Below, one piece after another: positions 26,258-35,946 of a DNA stretch of 64,000 nucleotides. This DNA comes from Candidatus Nanosynbacter sp. HMT-352 (GTDB lineage Bacteria > Patescibacteriota > Saccharimonadia > Saccharimonadales > Saccharimonadaceae), in NCBI RefSeq assembly GCF_022819365.1, contig NZ_CP089289.1, forward strand, positions 372,001 through 436,000, in the 5' to 3' direction. The notes under the pieces were generated by a model that was not told the DNA's origin, searched no databases, and saw only the letters and a list, made by a program, of their open reading frames with translations. The translations under genes were made by a program, and so were the position numbers. Positions within the stretch are counted from its first letter, which is position 1. Every line of letters begins with the position of its first letter.

Positions 26258-26342
26258 AATAGCGACAAGTTGTTCTTTTTTATAAAGGCTGCTTGTCGCT
26301 ATTCCTTGGAAATTATTAAGTCCCAACTGGGGCTGTTTTTTA
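26258..26342 (+). terminator. Two hairpins after the 25691 gene
   Basis: A 12-bp stem AATAGCGACAAG / CTTGTCGCTATT (26258-26269, 26292-26303) with a T-run inside its loop, then AGTCCC / GGGGCT (26319-26334) followed by GTTTTTT, a usable intrinsic terminator. Confidence 0.78.
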
Positions 26343-26386
26343 TATCAATTTTGAAAAACTGACCAGAGTAACGTACAATAGAACTA

Positions 26387-27820
26387 ATGATAAAACTCTA
26401 TAACACGCTCACCAGACGAAAAGATGAACTGACGCCACTTGACGGAGAAACGGTCAAATTTTACACCTGTGGTCTAACGGTCTATTCGCAACCGCACATC
26501 GGCAACTGGGTTGGCTATATTTACTGGGACGTGTTGGTGCGACTGCTACGCTGGCAAGATATTCCTGTTATTCGAACGCAAAACATCACCGATGTTGGTC
26601 ATTTGACCAGCGACGACGATAATGGCGAAGACAAAATGGAAAAAGGTGCGCGCCGTGAAGGGAAGACTGCCTGGGATGTGGCGGAAAGATATATTTCCGT
26701 TGCAAATCATGAAGCCTACGACGTGCTGAAATTGATAAAACCAGATTACTTGGTGCGAGCAACAGACTATATTCAGCAGCAGATTGACTTCGCAAAAGGA
26801 CTGGACGAAAAAGGATTTTTATATAAAATCGACGGCGACGGCATATATTTTGATACGTCGCTTTTGAAGGATTACGGGAAATTAGCGCGGCTAGACGTGG
26901 CGGGTCTGGAAGCTGGCGCCAGAGTGAGCGTTGAGGGAAAGCGCAATATTACTGACTTCGCCGTATGGAAGTTTTCGCCAAAAGACGCCAAGCGCGATAT
27001 GGAATGGGACAGTCCGTGGGGAATCGGTTTTCCTGGCTGGCACCTGGAATGTTCGACAATTGCTCGTGAAACACTTGGGGATTCCATCGATATTCACGCG
27101 GGCGGAATTGACCATATTCCGGTTCATCACACGAATGAAATTGCCCAGAGCGAAAGTCTGACTGGAAAACAATTTTCTCAAATTTGGTTACATAATAATC
27201 ACATAAAAGTCGACGGCCGAAAAATGAGTAAATCCCTGGGAAATATTATTACGCTGGAAGATATTATTTCGCGAGGGTTTAGTCCGATGGCATTTAAGCT
27301 GGCGATTCTCAGTAAGCATTATCAGACGGAGGGCAATTTTACCTGGGAAATCCTGGAAGCAGCACAGGCGCGATTAAATCATTGGCGGGATTACGCGGTT
27401 CTGAGACATCAGACTCACGACACGCTGGAGGATGACGATGATAAGAACGAGCAGGACGATTCGGTTTCGTTGCTAGCGGGACATCAGGCGTTGGTCGAGA
27501 AATTGAACGATGATTTGGATACTCCAGGCGCACTGGCATTGATTGATGAAGTATTTTCAAAGTTGGATCATACGCCGCTTGATAAAATTCATCGACAGAG
27601 TTTAGTGCAGTTTATTGATGAAATTGACGAGATTTTAGGGCTGGATTTGGCTGAGTCTACGCCTGATATTACTGACGATTTGAAGAGGTTGATTATCCAG
27701 CGACGTCAAGCACGCGCAGAGAAAAACTGGGAAGAATCCGACAGAATTCGCGATGAACTTCTTCAGGCTGGCGTTGCCGTTCGTGATACGCCAAGCGGCA
27801 GCATTTGGACATGGAAATAG
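26387..27820 (+). CDS. cysS: Cysteinyl-tRNA synthetase
   Basis: 477 residues. Class I motifs: TCGLTVYSQPHIGNW (HIGH equivalent HIGN), zinc ligands C28 and a downstream C/H set in WHLECSTIARETLG, IHAGGIDHIPVHHTNE and KMSKSLGN near 280. The C-terminal anticodon region ends RRQARAEKNWEESDRIRDEL. It charges tRNA-Cys. TACAAT ends seven bases before the ATG (leaderless). Confidence 0.97.
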   Translation: MIKLYNTLTRRKDELTPLDGETVKFYTCGLTVYSQPHIGNWVGYIYWDVLVRLLRWQDIPVIRTQNITDVGHLTSDDDNGEDKMEKGARREGKTAWDVAERYISVANHEAYDVLKLIKPDYLVRATDYIQQQIDFAKGLDEKGFLYKIDGDGIYFDTSLLKDYGKLARLDVAGLEAGARVSVEGKRNITDFAVWKFSPKDAKRDMEWDSPWGIGFPGWHLECSTIARETLGDSIDIHAGGIDHIPVHHTNEIAQSESLTGKQFSQIWLHNNHIKVDGRKMSKSLGNIITLEDIISRGFSPMAFKLAILSKHYQTEGNFTWEILEAAQARLNHWRDYAVLRHQTHDTLEDDDDKNEQDDSVSLLAGHQALVEKLNDDLDTPGALALIDEVFSKLDHTPLDKIHRQSLVQFIDEIDEILGLDLAESTPDITDDLKRLIIQRRQARAEKNWEESDRIRDELLQAGVAVRDTPSGSIWTWK

Positions 27821-27850
27821 CCCGCTGGATTCAACGGGCTATATTTTTAT
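27817..27850. terminator. Terminator between cysS and the AI-2E gene
   Basis: ATAGCCCG / CGGGCTAT stem overlapping the cysS stop, followed by ATTTTTAT; the convergent gene ends just after. Confidence 0.85.
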
Positions 27851-27860
27851 TTCGTGCTAA

Positions 27861-28994
27861 TTAATCTTCGTTTTTCAATTTCTTAACTAATTTATTAAGC
27901 GGCTTTTCGTTCTCAACGCGCTTAGATTTGGCTTGCTCTAAGTAATTGTCCAGCAAAACCTTCACGACGCCAGCGGCTGGAATAGCAACCAAACCACCCA
28001 ATAGACCGCCAACGTACAAACCAATTGTCACCGCGACCAAGACAGTCAAGGCCGACAACTCAACCTTCTTTGATTGGATAGAAGGAGAGACAAAGTTGTT
28101 CTCAATCTGCTGGTAAATCACGAAATAAATCGCGTAAATAACGCCAGCTGTCATGTTATTGAAGAATAGTAGTAGTGATATCAACGCACCAGCAATCGTT
28201 GCGCCAAACATCGGAATTAGCGTCAACACAAACGTCGCCATAACGGTGAGCATTGCCAAATTGGAATTTATGACAGGGAATGTCAAGCTCAGCACAAACA
28301 CCACGAAACCTGATAATATCGCATCGATTCCAGAAACCGTCAATTGTCCAGAAACATAACCTGTGACTACGTTATACATTCGACCAACCAGCTTCTTATG
28401 ACGCTCCATTTTTTCTTCGTCGTTGTACAATCCCCACAAACGCTTCACCCAAGTTGGACCCTCGAGGAGCATCAGGAATGACAGCACTAGCACCAAGAAT
28501 AGCGAGCCCAAGAACGACGCCAAAGAGCCAACGCTGGACAATAGATTCGTGCCGACGCTCGTCGCCCAAGACGAAGATTGCTGCTTGATGTTTTCCATCA
28601 TCGAATCGACCTGCGGGCGCAAATTGTTCTTATCAATAAAATCATTGACGCCACGCCACTGTGAGCTGGCTTGGTCAATTATACCCGGAATGCTCTCGAC
28701 AAATTTGGCAGATTGTTGGACAATTGGCGGAATAACAAACCAGATCACACAACCCAAAAGCAGAACCAGCGTCGTGTACGCCAGCGCCGTGCCGCCTAAT
28801 CGGCTTTTTCCAGGCAATTTTTTAGCAATTGCTGCAACTGGACGATTCAACGCCAACGCCAAAAACAGGGAAATTCCCAATAAAACCAGCGCATCCTTCG
28901 CGGAATAAATTGCCAGACCAGCCAGACCAAATCCCATAACGACCAGCCAAAACCGCACAAATGTTTTCGTGTCTATCTCTATACGTACTTTCAT
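27861..28994 (-). CDS. AI-2E family transporter (PF01594-like)
   Basis: 377 residues, about seven to eight membrane helices. FLALALNRPVAAIAKKLP near 40 and the C-terminal IYQQIENNFVSPSIQSKKVELSALTVLVAVTIG are hallmarks of the AI-2E/PerM family. Members move small solutes or ions by poorly understood means; autoinducer export should not be assumed. A Lys-rich C-terminal tail is cytoplasmic. It starts two bases after the ABC permease stop, so it shares that transcript. Confidence 0.88.
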   Translation of the reverse strand: MKVRIEIDTKTFVRFWLVVMGFGLAGLAIYSAKDALVLLGISLFLALALNRPVAAIAKKLPGKSRLGGTALAYTTLVLLLGCVIWFVIPPIVQQSAKFVESIPGIIDQASSQWRGVNDFIDKNNLRPQVDSMMENIKQQSSSWATSVGTNLLSSVGSLASFLGSLFLVLVLSFLMLLEGPTWVKRLWGLYNDEEKMERHKKLVGRMYNVVTGYVSGQLTVSGIDAILSGFVVFVLSLTFPVINSNLAMLTVMATFVLTLIPMFGATIAGALISLLLFFNNMTAGVIYAIYFVIYQQIENNFVSPSIQSKKVELSALTVLVAVTIGLYVGGLLGGLVAIPAAGVVKVLLDNYLEQAKSKRVENEKPLNKLVKKLKNED

Positions 28995-28996
28995 AA

Positions 28997-30229
28997 TTAA
29001 ACTTTACCAGCTTTTCGGCGTGTCCGCAACGCCGACAGAGATAATTTACTATCATAAGACATCGCGCCGTAACGGAAAACGCGCACTGATAGCCACATAA
29101 CAAACACCGCTGTAGCGACCAAAATTGCCGTACCGAGCAAAGCTTCCCAAATTGGCAAATTGCCTATTGCGTTTCGTAATAACAATGGAATCGGCGCGGT
29201 GAATGGAAATAGTGACAAGAACTTAACGAAGAAATAATCAGGGAAGGAAACGAACGCCGTGATTCCGTAAAATGGACCGATAAATAGCATAATCACAATT
29301 CCGAACCACTGACTGGCTTCTTTGGCGGTCGGCATCATCGCGCCCAAAGTTACCAACATTCCCGTAAATAAAGTGAAGCTTGCAGAGAAAATTATGATTG
29401 CCAGACCAATTCTCACAGGATCAAATACGAGCGTGCTCAAGTCCAGATTAGGCAATTGCAACTTCGAGCCAAACGCCAAATAGCCCGCCAAAACTGGCAA
29501 AACAATCACCAAAATCTGAATCAAAGCCAACACCATCAAAGACAGAATTTTACCCGTAATCAAAGTGTCTGTTTTAACGGTCGTAAGCAACATTTCAACC
29601 GTGCGATTTTCTTTTTCCTCGGTGGTGCTAATGAGCATTTGATTGCCAAAAATACTGATGAGGATAAACAAAATAGCCAAAAACATTCCCGGCACAATCA
29701 TCTCATTAATGCCGCCGTGCTCTTTTCCGTCCAGATATGTAGTTGATGACAATTGGACTTTACCGCGTAAAATTGCGACCTGAGCTGGGCTGACGTCGCT
29801 CGCCACTGATTGACTTAACAAATTCTGCGCCACCGCGCTGTATTTTCCGTTTTGAAATAACCCAACATCTTTACCGTAAACTTCAACCTTTTGCTTGCTC
29901 AAATCCTTTGGAAAATAAATATATGCGTCAATTTTATTATTTTTTACATTATCAATTCCAGATTCTTTCGATTTGGCGGTTTTAGCTTTAATTGCTACCA
30001 GTAATTCTGGCTTCACCAACTTCGAATCGTCCGTGACTTCCAGTGAAAATTCTTGCTTTTCCAGATTTTTTGACGCTTCAATAGTCGTGCTTTGCGACCA
30101 AAACATAATGCCATACAGCACGCCAATCAACAAAGGGAATCCCAAGGCCGTCAACCAAAACGTCGGTTTCTTCAGTGTTCTAAGAGTTTCAAATTTGAAA
30201 ACCGTCCCCAAATTATGCATTTTACTCAT
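28997..30229 (-). CDS. ABC-2 type transporter permease (NatB-like)
   Basis: 410 residues. First helix near residue 20-45 (TFWLTALGFPLLIGVLYGIM), a large outer loop of about 130 residues with KVEVYGKD, then five helices (ISIFGNQMLISTTEEKENRTVEMLLTTV is the classic NatB/ABC-2 cytoplasmic motif). It should export an unknown substrate such as a drug, ion or lipid with the next gene. Its start overlaps that ATPase stop by eight bases. Confidence 0.88.
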   Translation of the reverse strand: MSKMHNLGTVFKFETLRTLKKPTFWLTALGFPLLIGVLYGIMFWSQSTTIEASKNLEKQEFSLEVTDDSKLVKPELLVAIKAKTAKSKESGIDNVKNNKIDAYIYFPKDLSKQKVEVYGKDVGLFQNGKYSAVAQNLLSQSVASDVSPAQVAILRGKVQLSSTTYLDGKEHGGINEMIVPGMFLAILFILISIFGNQMLISTTEEKENRTVEMLLTTVKTDTLITGKILSLMVLALIQILVIVLPVLAGYLAFGSKLQLPNLDLSTLVFDPVRIGLAIIIFSASFTLFTGMLVTLGAMMPTAKEASQWFGIVIMLFIGPFYGITAFVSFPDYFFVKFLSLFPFTAPIPLLLRNAIGNLPIWEALLGTAILVATAVFVMWLSVRVFRYGAMSYDSKLSLSALRTRRKAGKV

Positions 30230-30971
30230 CGCTCAACTCCTTCGCTTCGCCGCCGTAAACTTGGACAAAAATGTCGTCCATTGACGCTCCGCCAAATTGA
30301 CTTTTTACTTCTTCCAATGTTCCATATGCTGCCGCTTGACCGTCCTTCAATAAAATCAAGCGGTCGCACAATCTTTCAACTTCCTCCATCTGGTGTGTAA
30401 CGTAAATAATTGTCGCGCCAGCTTTTCGCTGCTCCTCAATTATATTCATCAACAAACGGCGATTCACCGGATCAAAACCTTTGGCTGGCTCGTCCATAAT
30501 CAGCAGTTCTGGATTGCCCATAATTGTTACGCCAAGCTGAATCTTCTGCTGCTGTCCGCCAGATAGTTTATCAAGTTGCGTATTAGCCTTGTCGCTCAAA
30601 TTGACGCGCTCCAAAAACTTCATAGAAAAATCCTTAGCTTCTTTGCGACTCAAACCTTTCAATTGACCAAAGTAAAGCATCACGTCTAAGACTTTTTCTT
30701 TTTTATACAAACCACGCTCCTCCGGAAGATATCCGAGGCGAATCTGGCTTCCCACCGAATATGGCTTGCCGTTCATCAATAAGTCGCCCGCGGTCGGCTG
30801 ATATAGTCCAAGCAATGCGCGCAACGTCGTAGTTTTTCCCGAACCATTGCTTCCCAAAAAACCAAAAACTTCGCCGCGAAAAACATCAAAACTCAGATCT
30901 TTAATAACAGTTTTATCACCGAAACTCATCTTAAAATGACGAATCTCAACCATTTTTTTATTATCTGGCAT
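30222..30971 (-). CDS. ABC transporter ATP-binding protein (NatA-like)
   Basis: 249 residues: Walker A LGSNGSGKTTT near 40, Q-loop, signature LSGGQQQKIQ near 137, Walker B LLIMDEPAKGFDP and switch His in VTHQMEE. C-terminal tail with VKSQFGGASMDDIFVQVYG as in NatA-type ATPases. First gene of the three-gene unit with the permease and AI-2E genes; RBS AGGAGGTG. Confidence 0.93.
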   Translation of the reverse strand: MPDNKKMVEIRHFKMSFGDKTVIKDLSFDVFRGEVFGFLGSNGSGKTTTLRALLGLYQPTAGDLLMNGKPYSVGSQIRLGYLPEERGLYKKEKVLDVMLYFGQLKGLSRKEAKDFSMKFLERVNLSDKANTQLDKLSGGQQQKIQLGVTIMGNPELLIMDEPAKGFDPVNRRLLMNIIEEQRKAGATIIYVTHQMEEVERLCDRLILLKDGQAAAYGTLEEVKSQFGGASMDDIFVQVYGGEAKELSDE

Positions 30972-31034
30972 ACACCTCCTTTTCTTTAAATAAAATTATA
31001 GCACTTAGCGCAGGAAAAAAGATATAATATAAAT

Positions 31035-31703
31035 ATGCGACTGCTAGTCATTGAGGACGAACGAAAAATTGCGAGGGTCATAACCGAATCTTTGAAGCGC
31101 GAAAAATACGCGGTTGATACAGCGTATGACGGAGAAGAGGGCTTTAATTTGGCGGACAGTCAGCCGTATGATTTGTTGATTGTTGATCGAATGTTGCCGG
31201 GATTAGAGGGTACGGAGATTGTTAAAAAATTGCGTGAAAACGGTAAAAATATGCCAATTTTGTTTCTGACAGCACTGAGTACGACCGAAGATAAAACTCT
31301 CGGGCTGGACGTGGGTGCTGATGATTATTTGACTAAGCCTTTTGCAATTGATGAATTGTTGGCGCGCGTGCGAGCTTTGCTTCGTCGTCCACCAATTCAG
31401 CAACCAGACATCTTGAAAATTGACGATTTGAAAATTGACAAGCAGCAGCAAACCGTAACGCGAGCTGGAAAGAATATCGACCTCACGAACAAAGAATATG
31501 CGCTGCTGGAATATTTGATGCAGCATCCGAATCAGATTCTCAGTAAAGAAACGCTGATTGATCACGTTTGGGATTTTGACGCTGATATTTTGCCGAATAA
31601 CGTCGAGGCGTACATAAAAAATCTGCGCCAAAAAATCGACAAACCGTTCAAAAAACAATTGATAAAAACCGTGCGCGGTTTCGGTTATAGGATTGAATCA
31701 TGA
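31035..31703 (+). CDS. OmpR-family response regulator
   Basis: 222 residues. Receiver domain with acidic pocket EDE (8-10), phospho-acceptor Asp51 in LLIVDRM, Thr in FLTA and Lys in TKPF. C-terminal winged-helix Trans_reg_C ends with IKTVRGFGYRIE. Controls transcription on phosphorylation by the next gene product, which it overlaps by four bases (ATGA). TATAAT ends six bases before its ATG (leaderless). Confidence 0.96.
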   Translation: MRLLVIEDERKIARVITESLKREKYAVDTAYDGEEGFNLADSQPYDLLIVDRMLPGLEGTEIVKKLRENGKNMPILFLTALSTTEDKTLGLDVGADDYLTKPFAIDELLARVRALLRRPPIQQPDILKIDDLKIDKQQQTVTRAGKNIDLTNKEYALLEYLMQHPNQILSKETLIDHVWDFDADILPNNVEAYIKNLRQKIDKPFKKQLIKTVRGFGYRIES

Positions 31704-32650
31704 AAATTTTTACTTCAGCAACAATTAAGTTGGCGGGCTGGTATTTGATGATTTTGATGATTGTCAGTCTACTGTTTAGTAGCATTATTTTTCAGGTGGC
31801 GCGCTCGGAAGTTGATGCGCAAATTCATAAAATTATCGTTCAAAGGAAGGGCGATTTTCCTGCAATCAATTTGTCGGAAAGAATAGATAATTCAACTCGA
31901 AATCTTTTGATTAGTCTGGGCTATATAAATCTTATCGTTCTGCTCGCTGGCGGTTGGTGTTCATATTTATTGGCAAAAATCACTTTGCGGCCGATAGAAA
32001 CCGCCCACAAAGCTCAATCGCGATTTGTTGCCAATGCCAGCCATCAGCTCCGAACACCTTTGGCAATTATGAAAGCAGAAACTGAATTTGCGCTAAAAAA
32101 TCGGAAGGCGAATAAAGCGGAACTTACAGAAACTCTGGAAAGCAATTTGGAGGAAATAAATAAATTGACCGAACTTACAGCAATGCTTCTGGAGTTATCA
32201 CGGACGGAAAATAAGTTGGCGCTGGAAGATAAAAGTTTCAATTTGACGGAATTGATATCCGAACTCGTTCGCGAACGAAAAGCCGAAGCGCGAGTTAAAA
32301 TGAATTGCCCAGAACACATAAATATTCCGCTTCATCACACTGCGACGCGAGAATTGTGCGCGATTTTGCTCGACAATTCATTGAAACATAGCCCGAAAAA
32401 TTCTGTGGTAAAAATTCGCATTATCCCATCAAAACAAAACATCACCGTCAACTTCATCAACGACGGCACGATTTCACAACAAACTTTGCCACACGTTTTT
32501 GAGCGATTTTTCCGCGGCAGCCAAAGCACAAAAGGCTACGGATTAGGATTGCCGTTAGCGGAACAATTGACAAGAGCGCTAGGCGGACAAATCTCTGTTA
32601 ACACCTCGAAAAACTCAACCATTTTCACAATTTCCTTGCCGATTCTGTAA
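31700..32650 (+). CDS. Sensor histidine kinase, partner of the 31035 regulator
   Basis: 316 residues. Two membrane helices (about 10-32 and 67-90) around a short external loop of some 35 residues; H box FVANASHQLRTPLAIM with His near 115; N box LLDNSLKHSPKN; F box FERFFRGS; G2 GYGLGLPLAEQL. The short sensor loop suggests it senses the membrane itself or a partner protein. The adjacent divergent ABC exporter suggests a possible target, which is inference. Confidence 0.94.
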   Translation: MKIFTSATIKLAGWYLMILMIVSLLFSSIIFQVARSEVDAQIHKIIVQRKGDFPAINLSERIDNSTRNLLISLGYINLIVLLAGGWCSYLLAKITLRPIETAHKAQSRFVANASHQLRTPLAIMKAETEFALKNRKANKAELTETLESNLEEINKLTELTAMLLELSRTENKLALEDKSFNLTELISELVRERKAEARVKMNCPEHINIPLHHTATRELCAILLDNSLKHSPKNSVVKIRIIPSKQNITVNFINDGTISQQTLPHVFERFFRGSQSTKGYGLGLPLAEQLTRALGGQISVNTSKNSTIFTISLPIL

Positions 32651-32727
32651 ATTTTCAGCTATTTTTCAGAATTAGATGTTGTAATAGGATTGTTGATTGG
32701 CAGAGTTGCCGATCCGAAAGGGGAAGT

Positions 32728-33186
32728 ATGAGTACAACATTTTTAAGTAAAAAAGGATTTAAGGAACTGCAAAAGGAAATTTCCGGACTAGAGATTTCAG
32801 AGAAAGCGCTCACGTTGGAATTGAAGGAAATTGGGCGCGCCAAATCGCGTGATGACAAATTGCGCCGAAGCGACGTAATTACGCAATTGGAAAATATTCA
32901 ATCAAAAATCTTTATGAAGAAGGACATTTTGCGTCACGCTAAGCCACTACCAAGGAAGCGCGATCGATTGAAAATTGCTATTGGCTCAGTCGTGGATTTG
33001 GTGGATCAGCAAGGAAAAATTTTCCGCTATACGCTGGTTCATAGCCTGGAAGCAAACCCTCTGGACGGGCGAATTTCCGTGGATAGTCCGCTGGGAAAAA
33101 GTCTGCTAAATCACAAAAAATCCGAAACTGTCTCTTGGAAAAATGGCGTGATGACCAGACAACTACAAGTCGTCAAAATTAGCTAA
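32728..33186 (+). CDS. GreA/GreB-like transcription elongation factor
   Basis: 152 residues. N-terminal coiled coil (GFKELQKEISGLEISEKALTLELKEIGRAKSRDDKLRRSDV), then an FKBP-like C-terminal domain with IAIGSVVDLVDQQGKIFRYTLVH, ISVDSPLGKSLLNHKKSETVSW, as in GreA. The coiled-coil tip has SRDD in place of the DLSENAEY loop of GreA, so acidic residues are kept but the context is diverged; cleavage-stimulating activity is likely but not sure. RBS GGGGAA. It is single and followed by a terminator. Confidence 0.82.
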   Translation: MSTTFLSKKGFKELQKEISGLEISEKALTLELKEIGRAKSRDDKLRRSDVITQLENIQSKIFMKKDILRHAKPLPRKRDRLKIAIGSVVDLVDQQGKIFRYTLVHSLEANPLDGRISVDSPLGKSLLNHKKSETVSWKNGVMTRQLQVVKIS

Positions 33187-33211
33187 TCTCAATTGTCCAC
33201 CACGACAGTTT

Positions 33212-33241
33212 AGCTCTCACTGGCAAGTGGGAGCTTTTTTA
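33212..33241 (+). terminator. Intrinsic terminator after the GreA-like gene
   Basis: AGCTCTCAC / GTGGGAGCT stem (one G-T) with six-base loop and TTTTTTA. Confidence 0.9.
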
Positions 33242-33329
33242 TATAAAGCAATAAGCCGATGCTGCGACATGCTATAATTACACTAAGAATATTCACAAAT
33301 TTAGCGACAAAAAATAAACGGAGGATATT

Positions 33330-35078
33330 ATGTCAAAGCTAAACGTAGACCAGAAAAGTATCTATGAGCTTTTATCGGATAGAAAAGCGGACTACATCAT
33401 ACCAGATTACCAGCGTCCATATGCATGGGATGAGGATAGCTGCCAAACTCTCTGGGATGATATATTTTCTTTCGCGATACCAGATAATGATGCTACAAAA
33501 TTCGACACAAGCGATGAATATTTTCTTGGCTCAATTGTGACTTTTGAAAACGACAAGAAACAGCAAGAAGTAATTGATGGTCAACAACGTCTGACAACAT
33601 TCATGCTTCTTCTCCGAGCTTTCTATGACCGCTTCACGAAAATGCAAGATCAAGATTCAAAAGACTTTTCCGAACGCATTGCCAGCTGTATATGGAAAAC
33701 AAACGAAATGGGCAAGCCAGATAAGGAGCACCTAAAAATAGACTCTGTTGTCGCCACAGACAAAGATAAAGACGAATTCTTATCAATTCTAAAAACTGGC
33801 AATGTAAACAGCAGCCAGACTAGTCGTTACGCGAACAACTTCCGGTTCTTCCTTAAAAAAGTTGACGATTTCATCAATGATTTTCCGAAATTTGCCGAAA
33901 AACTTCCTGCTCGCATCTTAAACAACTGCATTCTTATGCCAATCGAAGCCGAGTCCCAAGATACCGCTCTTCGCATATTCTCAACATTAAACGATAGGGG
34001 TCTTCCGCTTTCGGACTCCGATATTTTTAAGGCTCAATTCTATCAATATTACAAACAGAAAAGTGAAGACGACAGGGATGAGTTTATTAAAGATTGGAAA
34101 AAACTCGAGGAGACATGTGAAAAAATCTTTCACCCAATCACCGGCACACCAATGGACGATTTGTTTACGAGATACATGTATTTCATTCGCGCCAAGCGAG
34201 ACAATAACAAGTCTTCCACGACCGAGTCACTTAGAAGATTCTATGAGCGTGATAAATATTCCGTACTTAAACAAGATGACACTTTTGAAAATCTTAAAGA
34301 TCTTGCTCAATTCTGGGAAGACATTACCGATCAAAATCGTGAACGTTTCAGTGAAGAGGTTTTAAAGAAATTATTCATATTAAACTATGCGCCAAATAGC
34401 ATGTGGAATTATTTCATATCTGTTTACTATTTAGCAAATCGCACCGAAGACGGAAAATTGGATGATGAAGATTTTAAGATGTTTCTCGATCGTACAATTG
34501 CATTCATATGGGGATACGCAATAATGCATCCAGGCGTGAACGCATTAAGAACGCCTATTTTTGCCGAGATGCTAAATATAGTTAATCTAAATGAAGTTAC
34601 ATTCTCAGACTTCAAATTTGATAAGGAGCAAACACGCAGTGCAATCCTTATTTATGATTTCAAAAACGGCAGACCAATCACTAAATCCATGCTGGCGCTT
34701 CGTATGATGCTCAATAAAGAGCAATCATATCCAAAACTCTCTCAGCAGTTTGATATTGAACATATTTATCCCAGAAAGCGACAGGAAAATGAGAAAGGGT
34801 TATCTAACAATCGACAAATCGACCTTCTTGGCAATAAATCTCTTTTAGAAAAACGGATCAATATTCGCGCATCCGACTATAGATTTGAAGATAAAATTAA
34901 ATATTACCAGGGTTTTGACAACAGTAGAGGACAGCGCATAGGCGGAACAGAAAATCTTGAGCTCAAGAATATAAGCAATGTTTATAAAAAATTCGGAGAA
35001 AAAGAAATTGTCGAGAGGACTGATTTGTTTATTGACGATTTTATGAATTTACTAGATAAAAATGGCTTGATTGCTTAA
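33330..35078 (+). CDS. DUF262/DUF1524 protein (GmrSD-like, type IV restriction-like)
   Basis: 582 residues in a single fused chain. The DUF262 domain has IPDYQRPYAWDEDSCQTLWDDI near residue 27 and IDGQQRLTTFMLLLRAF near 76 (the DGQQR NTP-site). The C-terminal DUF1524 HNH-type nuclease has FDIEHIYPRKRQEN near 475 with NNRQIDLLGNKSLLEKRIN. GmrSD systems cut phage DNA with modified (glucosylated) cytosines using NTP energy; this protein has both halves. RBS GGAGG. AT-rich codons are like those at the window start. A defence role is inferred. Confidence 0.9.
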   Translation: MSKLNVDQKSIYELLSDRKADYIIPDYQRPYAWDEDSCQTLWDDIFSFAIPDNDATKFDTSDEYFLGSIVTFENDKKQQEVIDGQQRLTTFMLLLRAFYDRFTKMQDQDSKDFSERIASCIWKTNEMGKPDKEHLKIDSVVATDKDKDEFLSILKTGNVNSSQTSRYANNFRFFLKKVDDFINDFPKFAEKLPARILNNCILMPIEAESQDTALRIFSTLNDRGLPLSDSDIFKAQFYQYYKQKSEDDRDEFIKDWKKLEETCEKIFHPITGTPMDDLFTRYMYFIRAKRDNNKSSTTESLRRFYERDKYSVLKQDDTFENLKDLAQFWEDITDQNRERFSEEVLKKLFILNYAPNSMWNYFISVYYLANRTEDGKLDDEDFKMFLDRTIAFIWGYAIMHPGVNALRTPIFAEMLNIVNLNEVTFSDFKFDKEQTRSAILIYDFKNGRPITKSMLALRMMLNKEQSYPKLSQQFDIEHIYPRKRQENEKGLSNNRQIDLLGNKSLLEKRINIRASDYRFEDKIKYYQGFDNSRGQRIGGTENLELKNISNVYKKFGEKEIVERTDLFIDDFMNLLDKNGLIA

Positions 35079-35206
35079 AAACAAAAAATCACCCAAAAGA
35101 GCGGAAGGTCGCTACTAAGATTTTAGTGATTTCCATTTAAATATTACACTTAATAAATAGCGTTGCCCTTATAGTAATACTTATATTATTGCAGTATAGT
35201 AAAACC

Positions 35207-35872
35207 ATGAGCAAACTTCACCTACACATCGCTAACGCCAACCAAATTTTCACCGATGCCGAAATTGCCATATTCAAAAATACAGCGCAACAAGCCGAGA
35301 CTTTTATTTCGAGCGAGTTCGCACAGTTTGATTACGAAGTTGATGTAATTATCACTACGCCTTCGTTTATGCTACCAACTATCGCCGAGGACGGAATCGC
35401 TGGCAAAACGCTTCATTCGCACTTGATTATGATTTCTGTTGATAAAAGCCAGCACGGGGTTAGCGAGGATTTTATTTTCGAAACGATTTGCCACGAAATG
35501 TCACATTCGCTGCGTTGGGAAAAACTGCCTGAATATGCCGAAACTATGTTTGATGGGATGATTTTGGAGGGCTTGGCGGTCGCGCTAGAAGAGGAAGCGA
35601 TGATTAAACTCGGACGGCGAAATCAACAATTTTTCTTGAGAGAAATGCAGAAAACTTCTCAAGCTGAAATTGACAAGATAATTGCCGCATTACAAGGCAA
35701 TTTTGAAGACAAGGTTTACGATTATACCAAAATATTTTTCACCGGCGATGATGTTTTACCGCGCTGGGCGGGGTATAAACTTGGGTATTACTTTGTGAAG
35801 CAACACCTACATCAAACTAGTCAGACTATTGCACAGGCGACTTTGGCAAGTTACAAGGATTTTATCCTATAA
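35207..35872 (+). CDS. DUF2268-like predicted zinc protease
   Basis: 221 residues from the ATG at 35207; a TTG at 35189 is less likely because TATAGT ends six bases before the ATG (leaderless). The motif ICHEMSHSLRW near residue 100 is HExxH-like (HEMSH), with glutamates in LEGLAVALEEE about 30 residues later, as in gluzincins of the DUF2268 group. No signal peptide; cytosolic. Substrate unknown. Confidence 0.7.
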   Translation: MSKLHLHIANANQIFTDAEIAIFKNTAQQAETFISSEFAQFDYEVDVIITTPSFMLPTIAEDGIAGKTLHSHLIMISVDKSQHGVSEDFIFETICHEMSHSLRWEKLPEYAETMFDGMILEGLAVALEEEAMIKLGRRNQQFFLREMQKTSQAEIDKIIAALQGNFEDKVYDYTKIFFTGDDVLPRWAGYKLGYYFVKQHLHQTSQTIAQATLASYKDFIL

Positions 35873-35882
35873 ATTGAAGAGT

Positions 35883-35938
35883 CCCCGTCGCGATATGTGT
35901 AACAACGGGGAGGAGACGTAGTTTTAAACTACGATTTT
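35883..35938 (+). terminator. Hairpins downstream of the 35207 gene
   Basis: CCCCGT / ACGGGG (35883-35910) and a palindromic stem CGTAGTTT / AAACTACG (35917-35933) followed by ATTTTTG; the second looks like a terminator. Confidence 0.6.
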
Positions 35939-35946
35939 TGTGATCG

